This document shows positions 47,249-55,712 of a stretch of 55,712 nt of DNA, in pieces. A model generated the notes under the pieces. It was not told the origin of the DNA, did no database searches, and saw only the letters and a list, made by a program, of their open reading frames with translations. The stretch is from positions 1 to 55,712 of the forward strand of contig JAGQSO010000144.1 in the NCBI GenBank assembly GCA_020439505.1, in the 5' to 3' direction. How positions within the stretch are numbered: position 1 is the stretch's first letter; each line of letters starts with the position of its first letter. A program made the position numbers and the translations under genes. The DNA comes from Acidimicrobiales bacterium (GTDB lineage: Bacteria; Actinomycetota; Acidimicrobiia; Acidimicrobiales; Iamiaceae).

Positions 47249-47914
47249 CTACTGCTCAGTAGACCAGTCGATCGGGTCGCGGCCCGCGGCGACCAGGGCG
47301 GCGTTGGCCCGTGAGAAGGGTCGGCTGCCGAAGAAGCCGTTGTGGGCCGACAGCGGTGAGGGGTGCGCCGACTCGATCACGGTGTGTCGAGCGGTGTCGA
47401 TCAGGTTCCGCTTCCGGCGGGCGTGCGCTCCCCACAGGATGAACACGACCGGATCGGGCTTGGACGACACGGCGCGGATCACCTGGTCGGTGAAGCGTTC
47501 CCAGCCGTGTCCCTGGTGCGATGCGGCCTGACCAGCCCGGACGGTGAGGGTGGTGTTCAACAGCAGCACTCCTCGACCGGCCCAAGCGGTCAGGTCACCC
47601 GAGTGGGCAACGGCCACCCCCACGTCGTCGTGCAACTCGCGGAAGATGTTCCGCAGCGAGGGCGGGATCGTGACCCCTTCCCGCACCGAGAAGCACAGGC
47701 CGTGAGCCTGGCGGGGACCGTGGTAGGGGTCCTGCCCCAACACCACCACCTTCACCATGCTCAACGGCGTGAGGTGCAGCGCCGCGAACACCTGGGCATC
47801 GGGCGGGTACACGGTGCCGGCCGAGCGCTCGGCGGCGACGAAGTCCTGTAGTTCACGCCAGTAGGGCTCGTCGAACTCGCCTCGCAGCACCGGGTTCCAG
47901 TCGGTCCTCGCCAC
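47249..47914 (-). CDS. ung: Uracil-DNA glycosylase, family 1
   Basis: Removes uracil from DNA in base-excision repair. It has 221 residues. Catalytic motif A is VVLGQDPYHGPRQAHGLCFSV (the Asp activates water), motif B is SAHPSPLSAHNGFFG with the catalytic His. VLLLNTTLTVRAGQAASHQGHGWE and FILWGAHA complete the fold. Length and motifs are normal. Single gene, convergent with the DUF4230 gene. Confidence 0.96.
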   Translation of the reverse strand: MARTDWNPVLRGEFDEPYWRELQDFVAAERSAGTVYPPDAQVFAALHLTPLSMVKVVVLGQDPYHGPRQAHGLCFSVREGVTIPPSLRNIFRELHDDVGVAVAHSGDLTAWAGRGVLLLNTTLTVRAGQAASHQGHGWERFTDQVIRAVSSKPDPVVFILWGAHARRKRNLIDTARHTVIESAHPSPLSAHNGFFGSRPFSRANAALVAAGRDPIDWSTEQ

Positions 47915-48070
47915 ACCGCGACGCTACCGGGGACCCCGACCCGGTGGTATCGGTCGCCGTCCGCTCGACTCCACCCACCTGCCGGTTCAATGCAGGCCCA
48001 CGGGGGCCGACTCACGTCGCGAACCTCAGAACTGGCTGAGAGTGGCTCAAGTCGGTGAGAGGCATTGCCG

Positions 48071-49024
48071 ATGCTTGCGGTAGCAACATCAACCTCTCCC
48101 CCGAGGCAGTACCCCGTGCCAGTTTCACCCCAGCTTCGACGCGCCCTGATCTCGGTCGCGATGACGGTTTCCACCCTGGTAGCCGCCACATTGACCCCTT
48201 CGGCTCCCGCCCGAGCCGACTCGCAGCCCGGCGTCGGAATCACCCGCTCGACCAGCAAGGCGACACCCGCGCAGAACGACTCGGTCTACCGGTTGTACCG
48301 GGCCTACTTCCTGCGGGAGCCCGACGCATCGGGTCAGAGCTACTGGGCTGGCCAGTACGCGTCGGGTCGTCTCTCCCTGCCTGCCATCTCGGAGTTCTTC
48401 GCCCGTTCGGCCGAGTTCAGCCGACGATACGGGTCGCTGAACGACGGCGAGTTCGTCGGTCTGATCTACCGCAACGTGCTGGGCCGAACCGCCGACCAGC
48501 CCGGTGAGACCTTCTGGGTGCAGCGACTCCGGGGCGGCCTCAGCCGAGGCTCGGTGATGGTCGGCTTCAGCGAGTCACCCGAGTTCCAACGCAAGACCGG
48601 CACCCTTCCCGCCGTACCAGCCCCGGCTTCGTGGGTCACCCAGCTTCTCGCCATGGTCAATACGGAGCGGTCCCGCAATGGGCTCGCCCCCCTGACGCTT
48701 TGTGCACCGCTCACGGCCGCGGCCCAAGCCCACAGCGATGACCAGGCCCGGATCCAGACCATGACCCATGTCGGCTCTGATGGAAGCACCCACGGCACCC
48801 GGGCAACCAGCGCTGGCTACGACTGGACCTGGTCGGGTGAGAACGTGGCCCGCGGTGACGCCCAGTTCGACGTCGAGGACATCTTCAACGCCTGGCTCCA
48901 GTCGAGCGACCACCGGGCGAACATCCTTCACCCCGCCTTCGTCCACATGGGTGCCGCCCGGGCCACCGGTGCCGACGGCGACATCTACTGGACGCAAACC
49001 TTCGGGGCGGGCGGCACCTGCTGA
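48071..49024 (+). CDS. Secreted DUF4214-CAP domain protein
   Basis: A secreted protein of about 317 residues. Starting at ATG 48071 (GAGAGG nearby) or GTG 48116 leaves a classic signal peptide, RRALISVAMTVSTLVAATLT then a PARADS cleavage region. Residues about 70-180 form a DUF4214 domain (YRLYRAYFLREPDASGQSYW and IYRNVLGRTADQPGETFWV). The C-terminal 120 residues are a CAP/SCP domain (AMVNTERSRNGLAPL, AQAHSDDQARIQTMTHVG, GENVA, AWLQSSDHRANIL) ending in an extracellular Cys. The His-Glu-Glu/His pattern of CAP proteins is present. The role is unknown; surface-layer or cell-wall interaction is plausible. Confidence 0.82.
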   Translation: MLAVATSTSPPRQYPVPVSPQLRRALISVAMTVSTLVAATLTPSAPARADSQPGVGITRSTSKATPAQNDSVYRLYRAYFLREPDASGQSYWAGQYASGRLSLPAISEFFARSAEFSRRYGSLNDGEFVGLIYRNVLGRTADQPGETFWVQRLRGGLSRGSVMVGFSESPEFQRKTGTLPAVPAPASWVTQLLAMVNTERSRNGLAPLTLCAPLTAAAQAHSDDQARIQTMTHVGSDGSTHGTRATSAGYDWTWSGENVARGDAQFDVEDIFNAWLQSSDHRANILHPAFVHMGAARATGADGDIYWTQTFGAGGTC

Positions 49025-49033
49025 CTTCGTCGA

Positions 49034-51517
49034 TCAGACGGTGAGGGTGACCGCACCGTCTGAGTCGATGTCGACGGTGACGGTCGCTCCATCGGTGACC
49101 TTGCCCTCCAGCACCATCAACGCCAGCCGATCCCCGATCTCCCGCTGGATCACCCGTTTGAGCGGACGGGCGCCGAAGGCGGGATCGAAGCCCTCGGTGG
49201 CCAACGCCCGCTCTGCCGCCTCGGTGACCTCGAGACTGATGCGCCGCTCGGCCAGTCGGGCCCTGAGACCGCTCAGTTGGATGCCCACGATGTGGGACAG
49301 GTCGCTCTCGTTGAGGGCCCTGAACCTCACGATCTCATCGATGCGGTTCACGAACTCCGGCTTGAACAGCGTCAACGGATCGCCCGGAAGGTTGCTGGTC
49401 ATGATCAGCACCGTGTTGGTGAAGTCGACGGTGCGGCCCTGCCCATCGGTCAGGCGGCCGTCATCGAGCACCTGGAGCAAGATGTTGAACACGTCGGGGT
49501 GGGCCTTCTCGATCTCGTCGAGCAGGATCACCGCGTAGGGCCGGCGACGCACCGCCTCGGTGAGCTGGCCCCCCTGGTCGTAGCCGACGTAGCCGGGGGG
49601 AGCACCGACCAGCCGGGAGACGGCGTGCTTCTCCATGTACTCGCTCATGTCGATGCGGACCATGGCCCGTTCGTCGTCGAACATGAAGTCGGCCAAGGTC
49701 CGGGCCAGTTCGGTCTTGCCCACGCCGGTGGGGCCGAGGAACAGGAACGACCCGATGGGACGGTTCGGATCGCCGAGCCCGGCCCGGCTGCGCCGGATTG
49801 CGTTGGCCACCGCAACCACAGCCTCGTCCTGGCCGACGACCCGCTCGTGAAGAACCTCCTCCATGCGGACCAGCTTGGCCATCTCGCCCTCCATCAGACG
49901 GCTGACCGGAACCCCCGTCCACTTGGACACGATCTCGGCCACGTCCTCCTCGTCCACCTCCTCCTTGAGCATCTGTTCGGTCCCTTGGAGCTCACCGAGA
50001 CGGTCGGTGGCTTCGTCGACCGCCCGCTCGAGCTGGGGGATCTGGCCGTAGCGAATCTCGGCCGCCTTCTCCAGGTTGGCCTCACGCTCGAGCTCTATCC
50101 GCTTGGCCTCGAGCTGTTCCTTGAGGTCACGGATCTGGGTGATGGCATCCTTCTCGCCCTGCCAGTGGGCCTTCATCGACATCGACTGTTCCTGAAGGTC
50201 GGCCAGCTCCTTGTCGAGCGCGGCCAGGCGGTCCACCGAGGCGTCGTCGGTCTCCTTGGCCAGTGCCACCCGCTCGATCTCCAGCTGGCGGATGCGCCGC
50301 TCCACCACATCGATCTCGGTCGGCAGGGAGTCGATCTCGATGCGGAGCTTGGAGCCCGCTTCGTCGACCAGGTCGATGGCCTTGTCGGGCAGGAAGCGGC
50401 CGGTGATGTAGCGGTCCGACAGGACGGCGGCCGCCACCAGCGCGGCATCCTGGATGCGGACTCCGTGGTGGACCTCGTAGCGCTCCTTGAGGCCGCGCAG
50501 GATGGCGATGGTGTCCTCCACCGTGGGCTGTCCCACATAGACCTGTTGGAACCGGCGCTCCAGGGCGGCATCGGTCTCGATGAACTTGCGGTACTCCTCC
50601 AGCGTGGTCGCCCCGATCAGGCGCAACTCCCCCCGGGCCAGCATGGGCTTGATCATCTGACCGGCGTCCATGGCCCCCTCGGCCTTGCCGGCACCGACGA
50701 TGGTGTGGAGCTCGTCGACGAAGGTGATCACCTCCCCCTCGGCGTCGGTGATCTCCTTGAGCACCGCCTTGAGCCGCTCCTCGAACTCACCTCGATACTT
50801 GGCTCCTGCCACCAGACTGCCGATGTCGAGGCTGATCAGGCGCTTGTTCTTGAGGCCTTCGGGGACATCGCCCTCGACGATCCGACGGGCCAGACCCTCC
50901 ACGATGGCGGTCTTGCCGACACCGGGTTCACCGATGAGAACCGGGTTGTTCTTGGATCGTCTCGACAGGACCTGGATGGTGCGACGGATCTCCTCGTCGC
51001 GACCGATCACCGGATCCAACTTGCCCCGACGGGCAGCCTCGGTGAGGTCCCGGCCGTACTTCTCCAAGGCTTGGTACTGGTCCTCGGGGTTCTGGCTGGT
51101 AACCCGGTGGCTGCCCCGCACCTCGCGGAGGGCGGTGAGGATGTCCTCGCGGGCCAGACCGACGCGGTCGGCCATGGCCAGCAGGAGGTGCTCGGTCGAC
51201 AGGTACTCGTCGGTGAGCTCGATGCGGACCGAGTCGGCCGCGTCCATGACCGTGGCGAACTCACGCGACAGCCGCGGCTCGGAGCCGTAGGCCTTGGGCA
51301 GCTTGGCCAGCGCCTCCGCGGTGCGGTTGCGCAACGGTGTGGGGGCGGCTCCCACCTTCTCCAGGACGGGCAACACCACGCCCTCGGACTGGCCGAGCAG
51401 AGCGGCCAGGAGGTGGTCCGGGGTGACCTCGGGGTTGTTGTCGGTGGTGGCGCGACCGACCGCCGCGTTCACCGCCTCCTGGGTCTTGAGCGTCCAGCGG
51501 TTCGGGTCCATCGCCAT
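49034..51517 (-). CDS. clpB: ATP-dependent disaggregase ClpB
   Basis: Hsp100 disaggregase working with DnaK to rescue aggregated proteins. From ATG 51517 it has about 827 residues; the frame from 51553 adds 12. The N domain ([21 protein letters not shown]) precedes AAA-1 with Walker [18 protein letters not shown], a coiled-coil middle domain (about residues 390-510) and AAA-2 with [15 protein letters not shown]. The stretch after IMTSNL is short: it passes directly to [19 protein letters not shown], without the ~20 residues many ClpB have there. An HspR-type operator lies just upstream, so heat-shock control is expected. Confidence 0.96.
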   Translation of the reverse strand: MAMDPNRWTLKTQEAVNAAVGRATTDNNPEVTPDHLLAALLGQSEGVVLPVLEKVGAAPTPLRNRTAEALAKLPKAYGSEPRLSREFATVMDAADSVRIELTDEYLSTEHLLLAMADRVGLAREDILTALREVRGSHRVTSQNPEDQYQALEKYGRDLTEAARRGKLDPVIGRDEEIRRTIQVLSRRSKNNPVLIGEPGVGKTAIVEGLARRIVEGDVPEGLKNKRLISLDIGSLVAGAKYRGEFEERLKAVLKEITDAEGEVITFVDELHTIVGAGKAEGAMDAGQMIKPMLARGELRLIGATTLEEYRKFIETDAALERRFQQVYVGQPTVEDTIAILRGLKERYEVHHGVRIQDAALVAAAVLSDRYITGRFLPDKAIDLVDEAGSKLRIEIDSLPTEIDVVERRIRQLEIERVALAKETDDASVDRLAALDKELADLQEQSMSMKAHWQGEKDAITQIRDLKEQLEAKRIELEREANLEKAAEIRYGQIPQLERAVDEATDRLGELQGTEQMLKEEVDEEDVAEIVSKWTGVPVSRLMEGEMAKLVRMEEVLHERVVGQDEAVVAVANAIRRSRAGLGDPNRPIGSFLFLGPTGVGKTELARTLADFMFDDERAMVRIDMSEYMEKHAVSRLVGAPPGYVGYDQGGQLTEAVRRRPYAVILLDEIEKAHPDVFNILLQVLDDGRLTDGQGRTVDFTNTVLIMTSNLPGDPLTLFKPEFVNRIDEIVRFRALNESDLSHIVGIQLSGLRARLAERRISLEVTEAAERALATEGFDPAFGARPLKRVIQREIGDRLALMVLEGKVTDGATVTVDIDSDGAVTLTV

Positions 51518-51545
51518 GGGCTCAAGGCTAGAACCGTCCCTAGAA

Positions 51546-51566
51546 GTTGACAACTAGATACTCAAG
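51546..51566. promoter_or_regulatory. HAIR-like HspR operator upstream of clpB
   Basis: GTTGACA-N7-ACTCAAG on the plus strand matches the HspR-associated inverted repeat CTTGAGT-N7-ACTCAAG with one perfect half-site (51560-51566) and four of seven bases in the other. The spacing is exactly seven. It lies 29 bp before the clpB start on the minus strand. The hspR gene is present in this window (54832-55221). Confidence 0.75.
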
Positions 51567-51637
51567 TTTTCTTTGCGTTACGCCATGAGGAGAGGGCACC
51601 CTCCAGATGGTCCGCACCTCCGAGAACGGGGCAGTAG

Positions 51638-51655
51638 CTTGACCGGTCAGTCAAG
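51638..51655. promoter_or_regulatory. Palindromic TetR-type operator before the acyl-CoA dehydrogenase
   Basis: CTTGACCGGTCAGTCAAG reads as CTTGAC-N6-GTCAAG, and contains the perfect palindrome TGACCGGTCA. It lies 58 bp before the ATG at 51714. This layout resembles operators of TetR-family regulators of fatty-acid genes in actinobacteria. No tetR gene is adjacent, so the regulator would be encoded elsewhere. Confidence 0.6.
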
Positions 51656-51713
51656 AAATACGGGTGACGGCGACGGCCGCCGGTCTGACCCTCGACCAAA
51701 GGGATGGTCTCAA

Positions 51714-52979
51714 ATGACGGAGCAGGTCAGCGTCGAGGAGTTCACCGACCAGGCCCGCGGATTTCTCGACGCCCATGCCGAGCTCCGCTCCACCGACGAC
51801 CACCGTTTCGTTTGGGGCGAGGGCGACGACGACCTGAGCCTGTTCGAGGAGGTCGACCGGGAGGTCGAGAAGGCCCAGATCGCGGCGGCGAAACAGTGGC
51901 GGGCCACCCGCTACGACGCCGGGTTCGGATGGATCACCGGTCCGGTCGATCTCGGCGGCAGGGGGCTCACCAAAGCCCACGAACGGGCTTACTCCTCCCT
52001 GGAGAGCCGCTACCTCCTGCCCCGGTCGAACTTCTTCGGAATCGGCCTGGGCATGGTGGCGCCGACGATCCTCGCCCACGCCCAGGACCACGTGAAGTCC
52101 AGGTACCTGCCGTCCATGTACCGGGGTGACCTCATCGGAGCCCAACTGTTCAGCGAACCCGGCGCCGGTAGCGACCTGGCCAGCCTCACCACCAGGGCCG
52201 AGCGCGACGGCGACGAATGGGTGATCACCGGTCAGAAGGTGTGGACCTCGGGAGCCCACTACTCCGACATCGGCGAGGTCATGTGCCGCACCGACCAGGA
52301 CCTCCCCAAGCACCGCGGCCTCACCGGCTTCATCATCGACATGCACGCCCCCGGTGTGGAGGTTCGTCCTCTCCGTCAGATGACGGGCGGCGCCGCCTTC
52401 AACGAGGTGTTCTTCGACGGTCTGCGCGTCCCCGACGACCACCGCCTCGGCGACGTCAACGGCGGTTGGGCCGTTGCCCTCACCACACTCCTGAACGAGA
52501 GGGCATCGATCGGAGCCGGGCCCGCCGGGGGTGGACTGGGCGGACTGGGCAACGCGGCCCGGATGATCGAGATGCTGCGCCACTTCGACCTGGACCACGA
52601 CCCTCTCCTACGCCAGGAACTCGCCGCCGTCTACACCGGTTTCCAGGTGGCCAAGTGGAACGGGCAGCGGGCCATGGACAAGGTCAAGGCCGGGCAGGCC
52701 CCAGGGCCGGAGCTGTCGGGGGCCAAGCTCTCGCTCACCCGAAACCTCCAGGCCGTCGCCGAGTTCGCCGGCCACGTCCTCGGACCCCGGATGGTGGCCA
52801 ACTCGGGCGAATGGGGCACCTACGCCTGGGGACAGTTCGTGTGCGGAGTCCCCGGGATGCGCGTAGCCGGAGGAACCGACGAGGTGCTCCGCAAGATCAT
52901 CAGCGAACAGGTGCTCGGGCTACCCAAGGATCCCGGCATCGACACCACCAGTCCGTTCCGGGACCTGCCCCGCAGCTGA
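51714..52979 (+). CDS. Acyl-CoA dehydrogenase
   Basis: FAD-dependent acyl-CoA dehydrogenase, 421 residues from ATG 51714. The frame from 51573 covers the operator region and is rejected. Family segments are GAQLFSEPGAGSDLASLTTRAERDGDEW split around the FAD site, ITGQKVWTSGAHYSD, LRQMTGGAAFNEVFFDGLRVP, and the C-terminal RVAGGTDEVLRKIISEQVLGLP. No catalytic Glu is clearly placed by eye, but VAGGTDEV is the usual position for long-chain members. It probably acts on an unusual (branched or steroid-derived) acyl-CoA; the substrate is not known. Confidence 0.93.
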   Translation: MTEQVSVEEFTDQARGFLDAHAELRSTDDHRFVWGEGDDDLSLFEEVDREVEKAQIAAAKQWRATRYDAGFGWITGPVDLGGRGLTKAHERAYSSLESRYLLPRSNFFGIGLGMVAPTILAHAQDHVKSRYLPSMYRGDLIGAQLFSEPGAGSDLASLTTRAERDGDEWVITGQKVWTSGAHYSDIGEVMCRTDQDLPKHRGLTGFIIDMHAPGVEVRPLRQMTGGAAFNEVFFDGLRVPDDHRLGDVNGGWAVALTTLLNERASIGAGPAGGGLGGLGNAARMIEMLRHFDLDHDPLLRQELAAVYTGFQVAKWNGQRAMDKVKAGQAPGPELSGAKLSLTRNLQAVAEFAGHVLGPRMVANSGEWGTYAWGQFVCGVPGMRVAGGTDEVLRKIISEQVLGLPKDPGIDTTSPFRDLPRS

Positions 52980-53016
52980 GGCTGGACCCCCGGCGGACCA
53001 AGCCCTCCCGCCTCGA

Positions 53017-54738
53017 TCAGCCGGAACAGCGATCGACGAACTGCAGGGCGACGTCGTGGTCCCAGGGCTGGGCCGCCACGAGGTCCCTATCCCGAACGTG
53101 GCCCTCCGCCAGAGACCCGGCGACGGCGTCAACCGCCCGCCAGTGCAGCATCGGGTTCGCCAGGGGCTGGGACTCCAAGAACACACAGCGAAGGTCCCCT
53201 GGCTCCAGCGCGCAGCGGGAGGTGATCGCAGCCAGGAGCTGTTCATGGTGAAGATGGCCCTCACCGAAGTTCCACCCGAGAGCGGTCGCCGCCACCAACT
53301 CACCGTCGAGCAGCAACAGGCCGTGACCGGCGTCGACCGGATCGAGCTGGGCCAGCCCACCTGGATCCGCGGCCAGCACGTGAGCCAGGACCGTGTTGAG
53401 GGCCCTCCCCTGGAGGTGCATGGATCGGAAGGCCTGGCCCCGGGCCATGGTCATCGGGGCCAAGTCGGCCCCGACGAACCGGTCGACCTGGTCGAGGTAG
53501 GAGGGGACCGGTGACACCAACGACTCGTGGATCCGCTGATACACGCCGGGCCTGAACACCCACACGCTCGCCGCCCAGTTGCCGGCGTAGTACCGCATCG
53601 ACGCGAGGAACGACACCTTGGCAGGCACCAGGTTGCCCACCACCGGCACCACCACGAGGCAGATCACGAGAAGGGCAACCAGCGGCACCGAGTCGATGTC
53701 CCAGAACCGGACCTCGCTGTGGTGGCCGAACAGGGTGAGGGCCGAGAAGACGAAGAAGATGTTCCATTCCAGCGGTACGCCCAGCGGGAAGCTGGAGAGG
53801 ATGCCGAGGTGGAAGCAGACCATCACCACCAGGGCCACCGTCGTGACCCGGCCCCCGGTGCTGAACGCCAACACCAGCGGCGCCACGTACTCGACCACTG
53901 TCGCGCCGTGGGCGATCGCCGCCGCCAGGCTCGAACTGCGCATGTCCGCGGAGTGGTCCCGATAGAGCGCCTTGCGGAAACGGTCCGAGAAGTTCAGTGG
54001 GTGGTTGCCCAACATCGCCGTCATCACGCTGGGAAAGTGGTGGTTGAGCTTGGAGGTGGCTGCTCCCATCCACAGGGCCAGTTGGATGGCCTTGGCGCCG
54101 GCCAGTCCGTCGGCGGGCCACAGGAACACCGCCGTGGTGAGCAGGTAGTGCTCGGCCCTCATGGCCAGGAACACCGTCTTGTCACGAAGCCCCAACACCA
54201 CCGCGAGCACCACGATCGGACCGATGACCGGACCGTCGATCGGCGACGAAAACAGGGCCGTCACCCCGAAACCCAACAGAGCTGCGTACAGGGCCACGTC
54301 GAAGAGGGTGCGGCGGTCCCCAGCAGTACCAGGCATCCAGGTGAAGGGGCGGAGGCGCACCGTGCCCGGTCGCGTGAAGAAGGCGACCGCTGTGAACGGG
54401 GGGTTCATGCGCCCGGTGAGAGGACCGCTCCCGCAGCCCAGCCCGATCACCTCCCACAACAGCGTCCAGATCACCGCCTTTTGGAACACGATGGGCTCGA
54501 ACCACCACCGACCCACATCGCCCATCCCACCGATTCCCGGGGTCAACGACGCCAACCCGATGAACCCGCCTACGTAGATCACCAGCTTCACGACGTAGAA
54601 CAGGTATGCGACCGGCGGGATGCCGAATCCTCGCAAGGACCAGTCGATGCACATGGCGCGAAGCCGCTCGAAGTACGGCTTCCGGGCCCACTCGTCGAGG
54701 TCGAAATCGGGTAAGACCGGCTCGGTGAAGCTCCCCAT
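53017..54738 (-). CDS. DUF3556-like multi-pass membrane protein
   Basis: A 573-residue protein. After an N-terminal MGSFTEPVLPDFDLDEWARK, about ten predicted membrane helices fill the first 400 residues (for example VAYLFYVVKLVIYVGGFIGL, VALLVICLVVVPVVGNLV). Conserved-looking loops include GAATSKLNHHFPSVMTAMLGN and FVFSALTLFGHHSEVRFWD, with several His that could bind metal. The last 160 residues are soluble. I match it to the mycobacterial DUF3556 membrane proteins from memory; the architecture also resembles the HTTM (vitamin K carboxylase-like) group. Function is unknown. Confidence 0.65.
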   Translation of the reverse strand: MGSFTEPVLPDFDLDEWARKPYFERLRAMCIDWSLRGFGIPPVAYLFYVVKLVIYVGGFIGLASLTPGIGGMGDVGRWWFEPIVFQKAVIWTLLWEVIGLGCGSGPLTGRMNPPFTAVAFFTRPGTVRLRPFTWMPGTAGDRRTLFDVALYAALLGFGVTALFSSPIDGPVIGPIVVLAVVLGLRDKTVFLAMRAEHYLLTTAVFLWPADGLAGAKAIQLALWMGAATSKLNHHFPSVMTAMLGNHPLNFSDRFRKALYRDHSADMRSSSLAAAIAHGATVVEYVAPLVLAFSTGGRVTTVALVVMVCFHLGILSSFPLGVPLEWNIFFVFSALTLFGHHSEVRFWDIDSVPLVALLVICLVVVPVVGNLVPAKVSFLASMRYYAGNWAASVWVFRPGVYQRIHESLVSPVPSYLDQVDRFVGADLAPMTMARGQAFRSMHLQGRALNTVLAHVLAADPGGLAQLDPVDAGHGLLLLDGELVAATALGWNFGEGHLHHEQLLAAITSRCALEPGDLRCVFLESQPLANPMLHWRAVDAVAGSLAEGHVRDRDLVAAQPWDHDVALQFVDRCSG

Positions 54739-54831
54739 CGCCCGCCATGTTGCCCTGTTCCGATGACGGGTGCTGTCGCTCTCCCCACCGATGCGGTCGG
54801 ATCCTCAACCGCGCACTCGATCGGTCACCGG

Positions 54832-55221
54832 TCAGGGGTTACGGCGCCGACGTCCCTCATAGAGGACAACCGATTGGCGGACCGGAACCAGATCCGCCCG
54901 GTGGCGTCGTTCGACTTCTGCCACCTGAGCGCGGGCCCGGTCTTCGACATCGGCCAATTGCCGACGGAGATCTCGGTTCTCCCGCTCCAGTTCCAACACC
55001 CGCTGCACCCCGGCCAGGTTCAGACCTTCGTTGGTCAGCTCTTGGATGCGCAGGAGCAGCGCGATGTCGATGTCGCTGTAGCGCCGGCTCCCCCCCGAAG
55101 TCCGCGCCGGTTCGAGCAGGCCCTTGCGTTCATAGATGCGCAGGGTCTGCGGGTGTACGCCGGCCAGCTCGGCCGCCACCGAGATCACGTACACCGCATG
55201 GTGGGGGGAACGCGACGACAT
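54832..55221 (-). CDS. hspR: HspR, MerR-family heat-shock repressor
   Basis: A 129-residue repressor of dnaK/clpB operons. ATG 55221 is preceded six bases upstream by AGGAGG, which decides the start over 55236. The MerR-type DNA-binding domain reads VYVISVAAELAGVHPQTLRIYERKGLL, followed by the wing GGSRRYSDIDIALL and a coiled coil (about residues 65-110). It follows dnaJ directly, the standard dnaK-grpE-dnaJ-hspR order in actinobacteria. HspR acts as co-repressor with DnaK. A HAIR-like target lies before clpB. Confidence 0.93.
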   Translation of the reverse strand: MSSRSPHHAVYVISVAAELAGVHPQTLRIYERKGLLEPARTSGGSRRYSDIDIALLLRIQELTNEGLNLAGVQRVLELERENRDLRRQLADVEDRARAQVAEVERRHRADLVPVRQSVVLYEGRRRRNP

Positions 55222-55232
55222 GTTTGACCTCC

Positions 55233-55712
55233 TCACCCGTCCGTCCGAAGATGCTCACGGGGTGACTCGGTGGCCGCCGCGGCGAGAGCCTCGATGGCTT
55301 CACGCTCGGCCGGCGACAACTTGGCCGGAACCGCGACCTCAACGGTGACCAACAGGTCGCCCGTCGCCTTGGGGGTCACGACCCCGCGACCTTTGACCCT
55401 CATCGTGCGGCCCGAGGGTGTGCCTTCGGGAACCCGGAGCTTGACCGTGCCGCCGTCGATGGTCGGCACCTCGACCGTGGCCCCGAGCGCAGCCTCGGCG
55501 AAGGTGACCGGAACGGTGAGCTTGAGGTTTCGACCGTCCATCCGGAACAGCGAGTGGGGGGCGACCCGGCAGGTCACGTAGAGGTCGCCGGCCGGACCGC
55601 CGTTGCGGCCCGGGTCTCCGCGACCTTTGAGCCTGATGCGCTGTCCGTCCCGAACCCCGGCCGGGATCCGGACGTTCACCTCCCGGGGTCGGCGTTCCAC
55701 GCCAGTCCCCCG
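55233..55712 (-). CDS. dnaJ: DnaJ co-chaperone, C-terminal part (5' end beyond window)
   Basis: 160 residues of the C-terminal substrate-binding domains of DnaJ. The first visible residues are RGTGVERRPREVNVRIPAGV; RGTG fits the end of the last CxxCxGxG zinc-finger repeat, so this is probably a zinc-finger (type I) DnaJ. GQRIRLKGRGDPG, GDLYVTCRVAPHSLFRMDG and VPEGTPSGRTMRVKGRG follow, with the dimerisation tail at the end. The J domain and most of the zinc finger are beyond the right edge. The stop lies 11 bp before the hspR start. Confidence 0.94.
   Translation of the reverse strand, partial: RGTGVERRPREVNVRIPAGVRDGQRIRLKGRGDPGRNGGPAGDLYVTCRVAPHSLFRMDGRNLKLTVPVTFAEAALGATVEVPTIDGGTVKLRVPEGTPSGRTMRVKGRGVVTPKATGDLLVTVEVAVPAKLSPAEREAIEALAAAATESPREHLRTDG

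Noticed and set aside
47915..48070. Possible riboswitch before the secreted CAP gene
   Set aside because: Only a small CTCAG/CTGAG hairpin is visible, and no conserved riboswitch core was recognised.
49277..51550. A 757-codon plus-strand ORF opposite clpB, and similar long antisense ORFs across purL, accD and malic enzyme
   Set aside because: In high-GC DNA the antisense frame of a real gene stays open. The peptides are Gly/Asp/His-rich, match no family, and the opposite strand has a clear conserved protein.

Overview
The window is chromosomal DNA from a high-GC actinobacterium. GTG starts, ATGA gene overlaps and probable leaderless promoters are frequent. Lineage markers are a mycothiol-type maleylpyruvate isomerase fold protein, an acyl-CoA carboxylase beta subunit followed by a tiny epsilon-like subunit, a LigC-type ATP-dependent DNA ligase, HspR with a HAIR-like site, and a DUF3556-type membrane protein. 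I infer Actinomycetota, probably Acidimicrobiia; the order is not certain and no rRNA is present. No plasmid, phage, IS element or CRISPR array was seen.

Layout. 1-7712: a CoA-transferase fragment, a DinB-like enzyme, a calcineurin-type phosphoesterase, accD/accE, a secreted lipoprotein hydrolase and a DNA ligase. 7896-8089: tRNA-Asp and tRNA-Phe, closed by a strong hairpin. 8182-17436: an accessory patch. It holds two helix-turn-helix nucleotidyltransferase/HEPN pairs on either side of three ordinary genes (TSUP permease, aldehyde dehydrogenase, enoyl-CoA hydratase/isomerase). Next comes a decayed type I restriction-modification locus: hsdM and a nuclease-like partner are each frameshifted once, and only the first codons of hsdR remain, joined to the last codons of a DUF4258 toxin. 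An intact YgiT-type antitoxin and a vapBC-like pair follow.

17550-21572: malic enzyme, pyrE, a histidine phosphatase, and a ParA ATPase translationally coupled to a zinc-ribbon protein. 21613-40840: a purine region on the minus strand. purA-purD-purE, purB, purC, purS-purQ, purL and purF-purM supply much of IMP synthesis plus the first and second steps to AMP. It is interrupted by a GT-C glycosyltransferase, a DusB-like enzyme, a PAS-GAF-GGDEF-EAL protein and two small conserved plus-strand genes. No purH, purN/purT or purK is in the window.

40972-49024: an FtsX/MacB-type ABC exporter, a membrane-anchored beta-propeller protein divergent from a DUF4230 protein, uracil-DNA glycosylase and a secreted DUF4214-CAP protein. 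49034-55712: a heat-shock region (clpB with a HAIR-like site; hspR directly after dnaJ) enclosing an acyl-CoA dehydrogenase with a TetR-type operator and a multi-pass membrane protein.

The strongest unusual signal is the 12.5-17.4 kb patch. Three one-base changes in short G/C runs, a chimeric hsdR/toxin junction and a truncated toxin-like ORF lie next to intact toxin-antitoxin modules, while the surrounding tens of kilobases show no broken genes.
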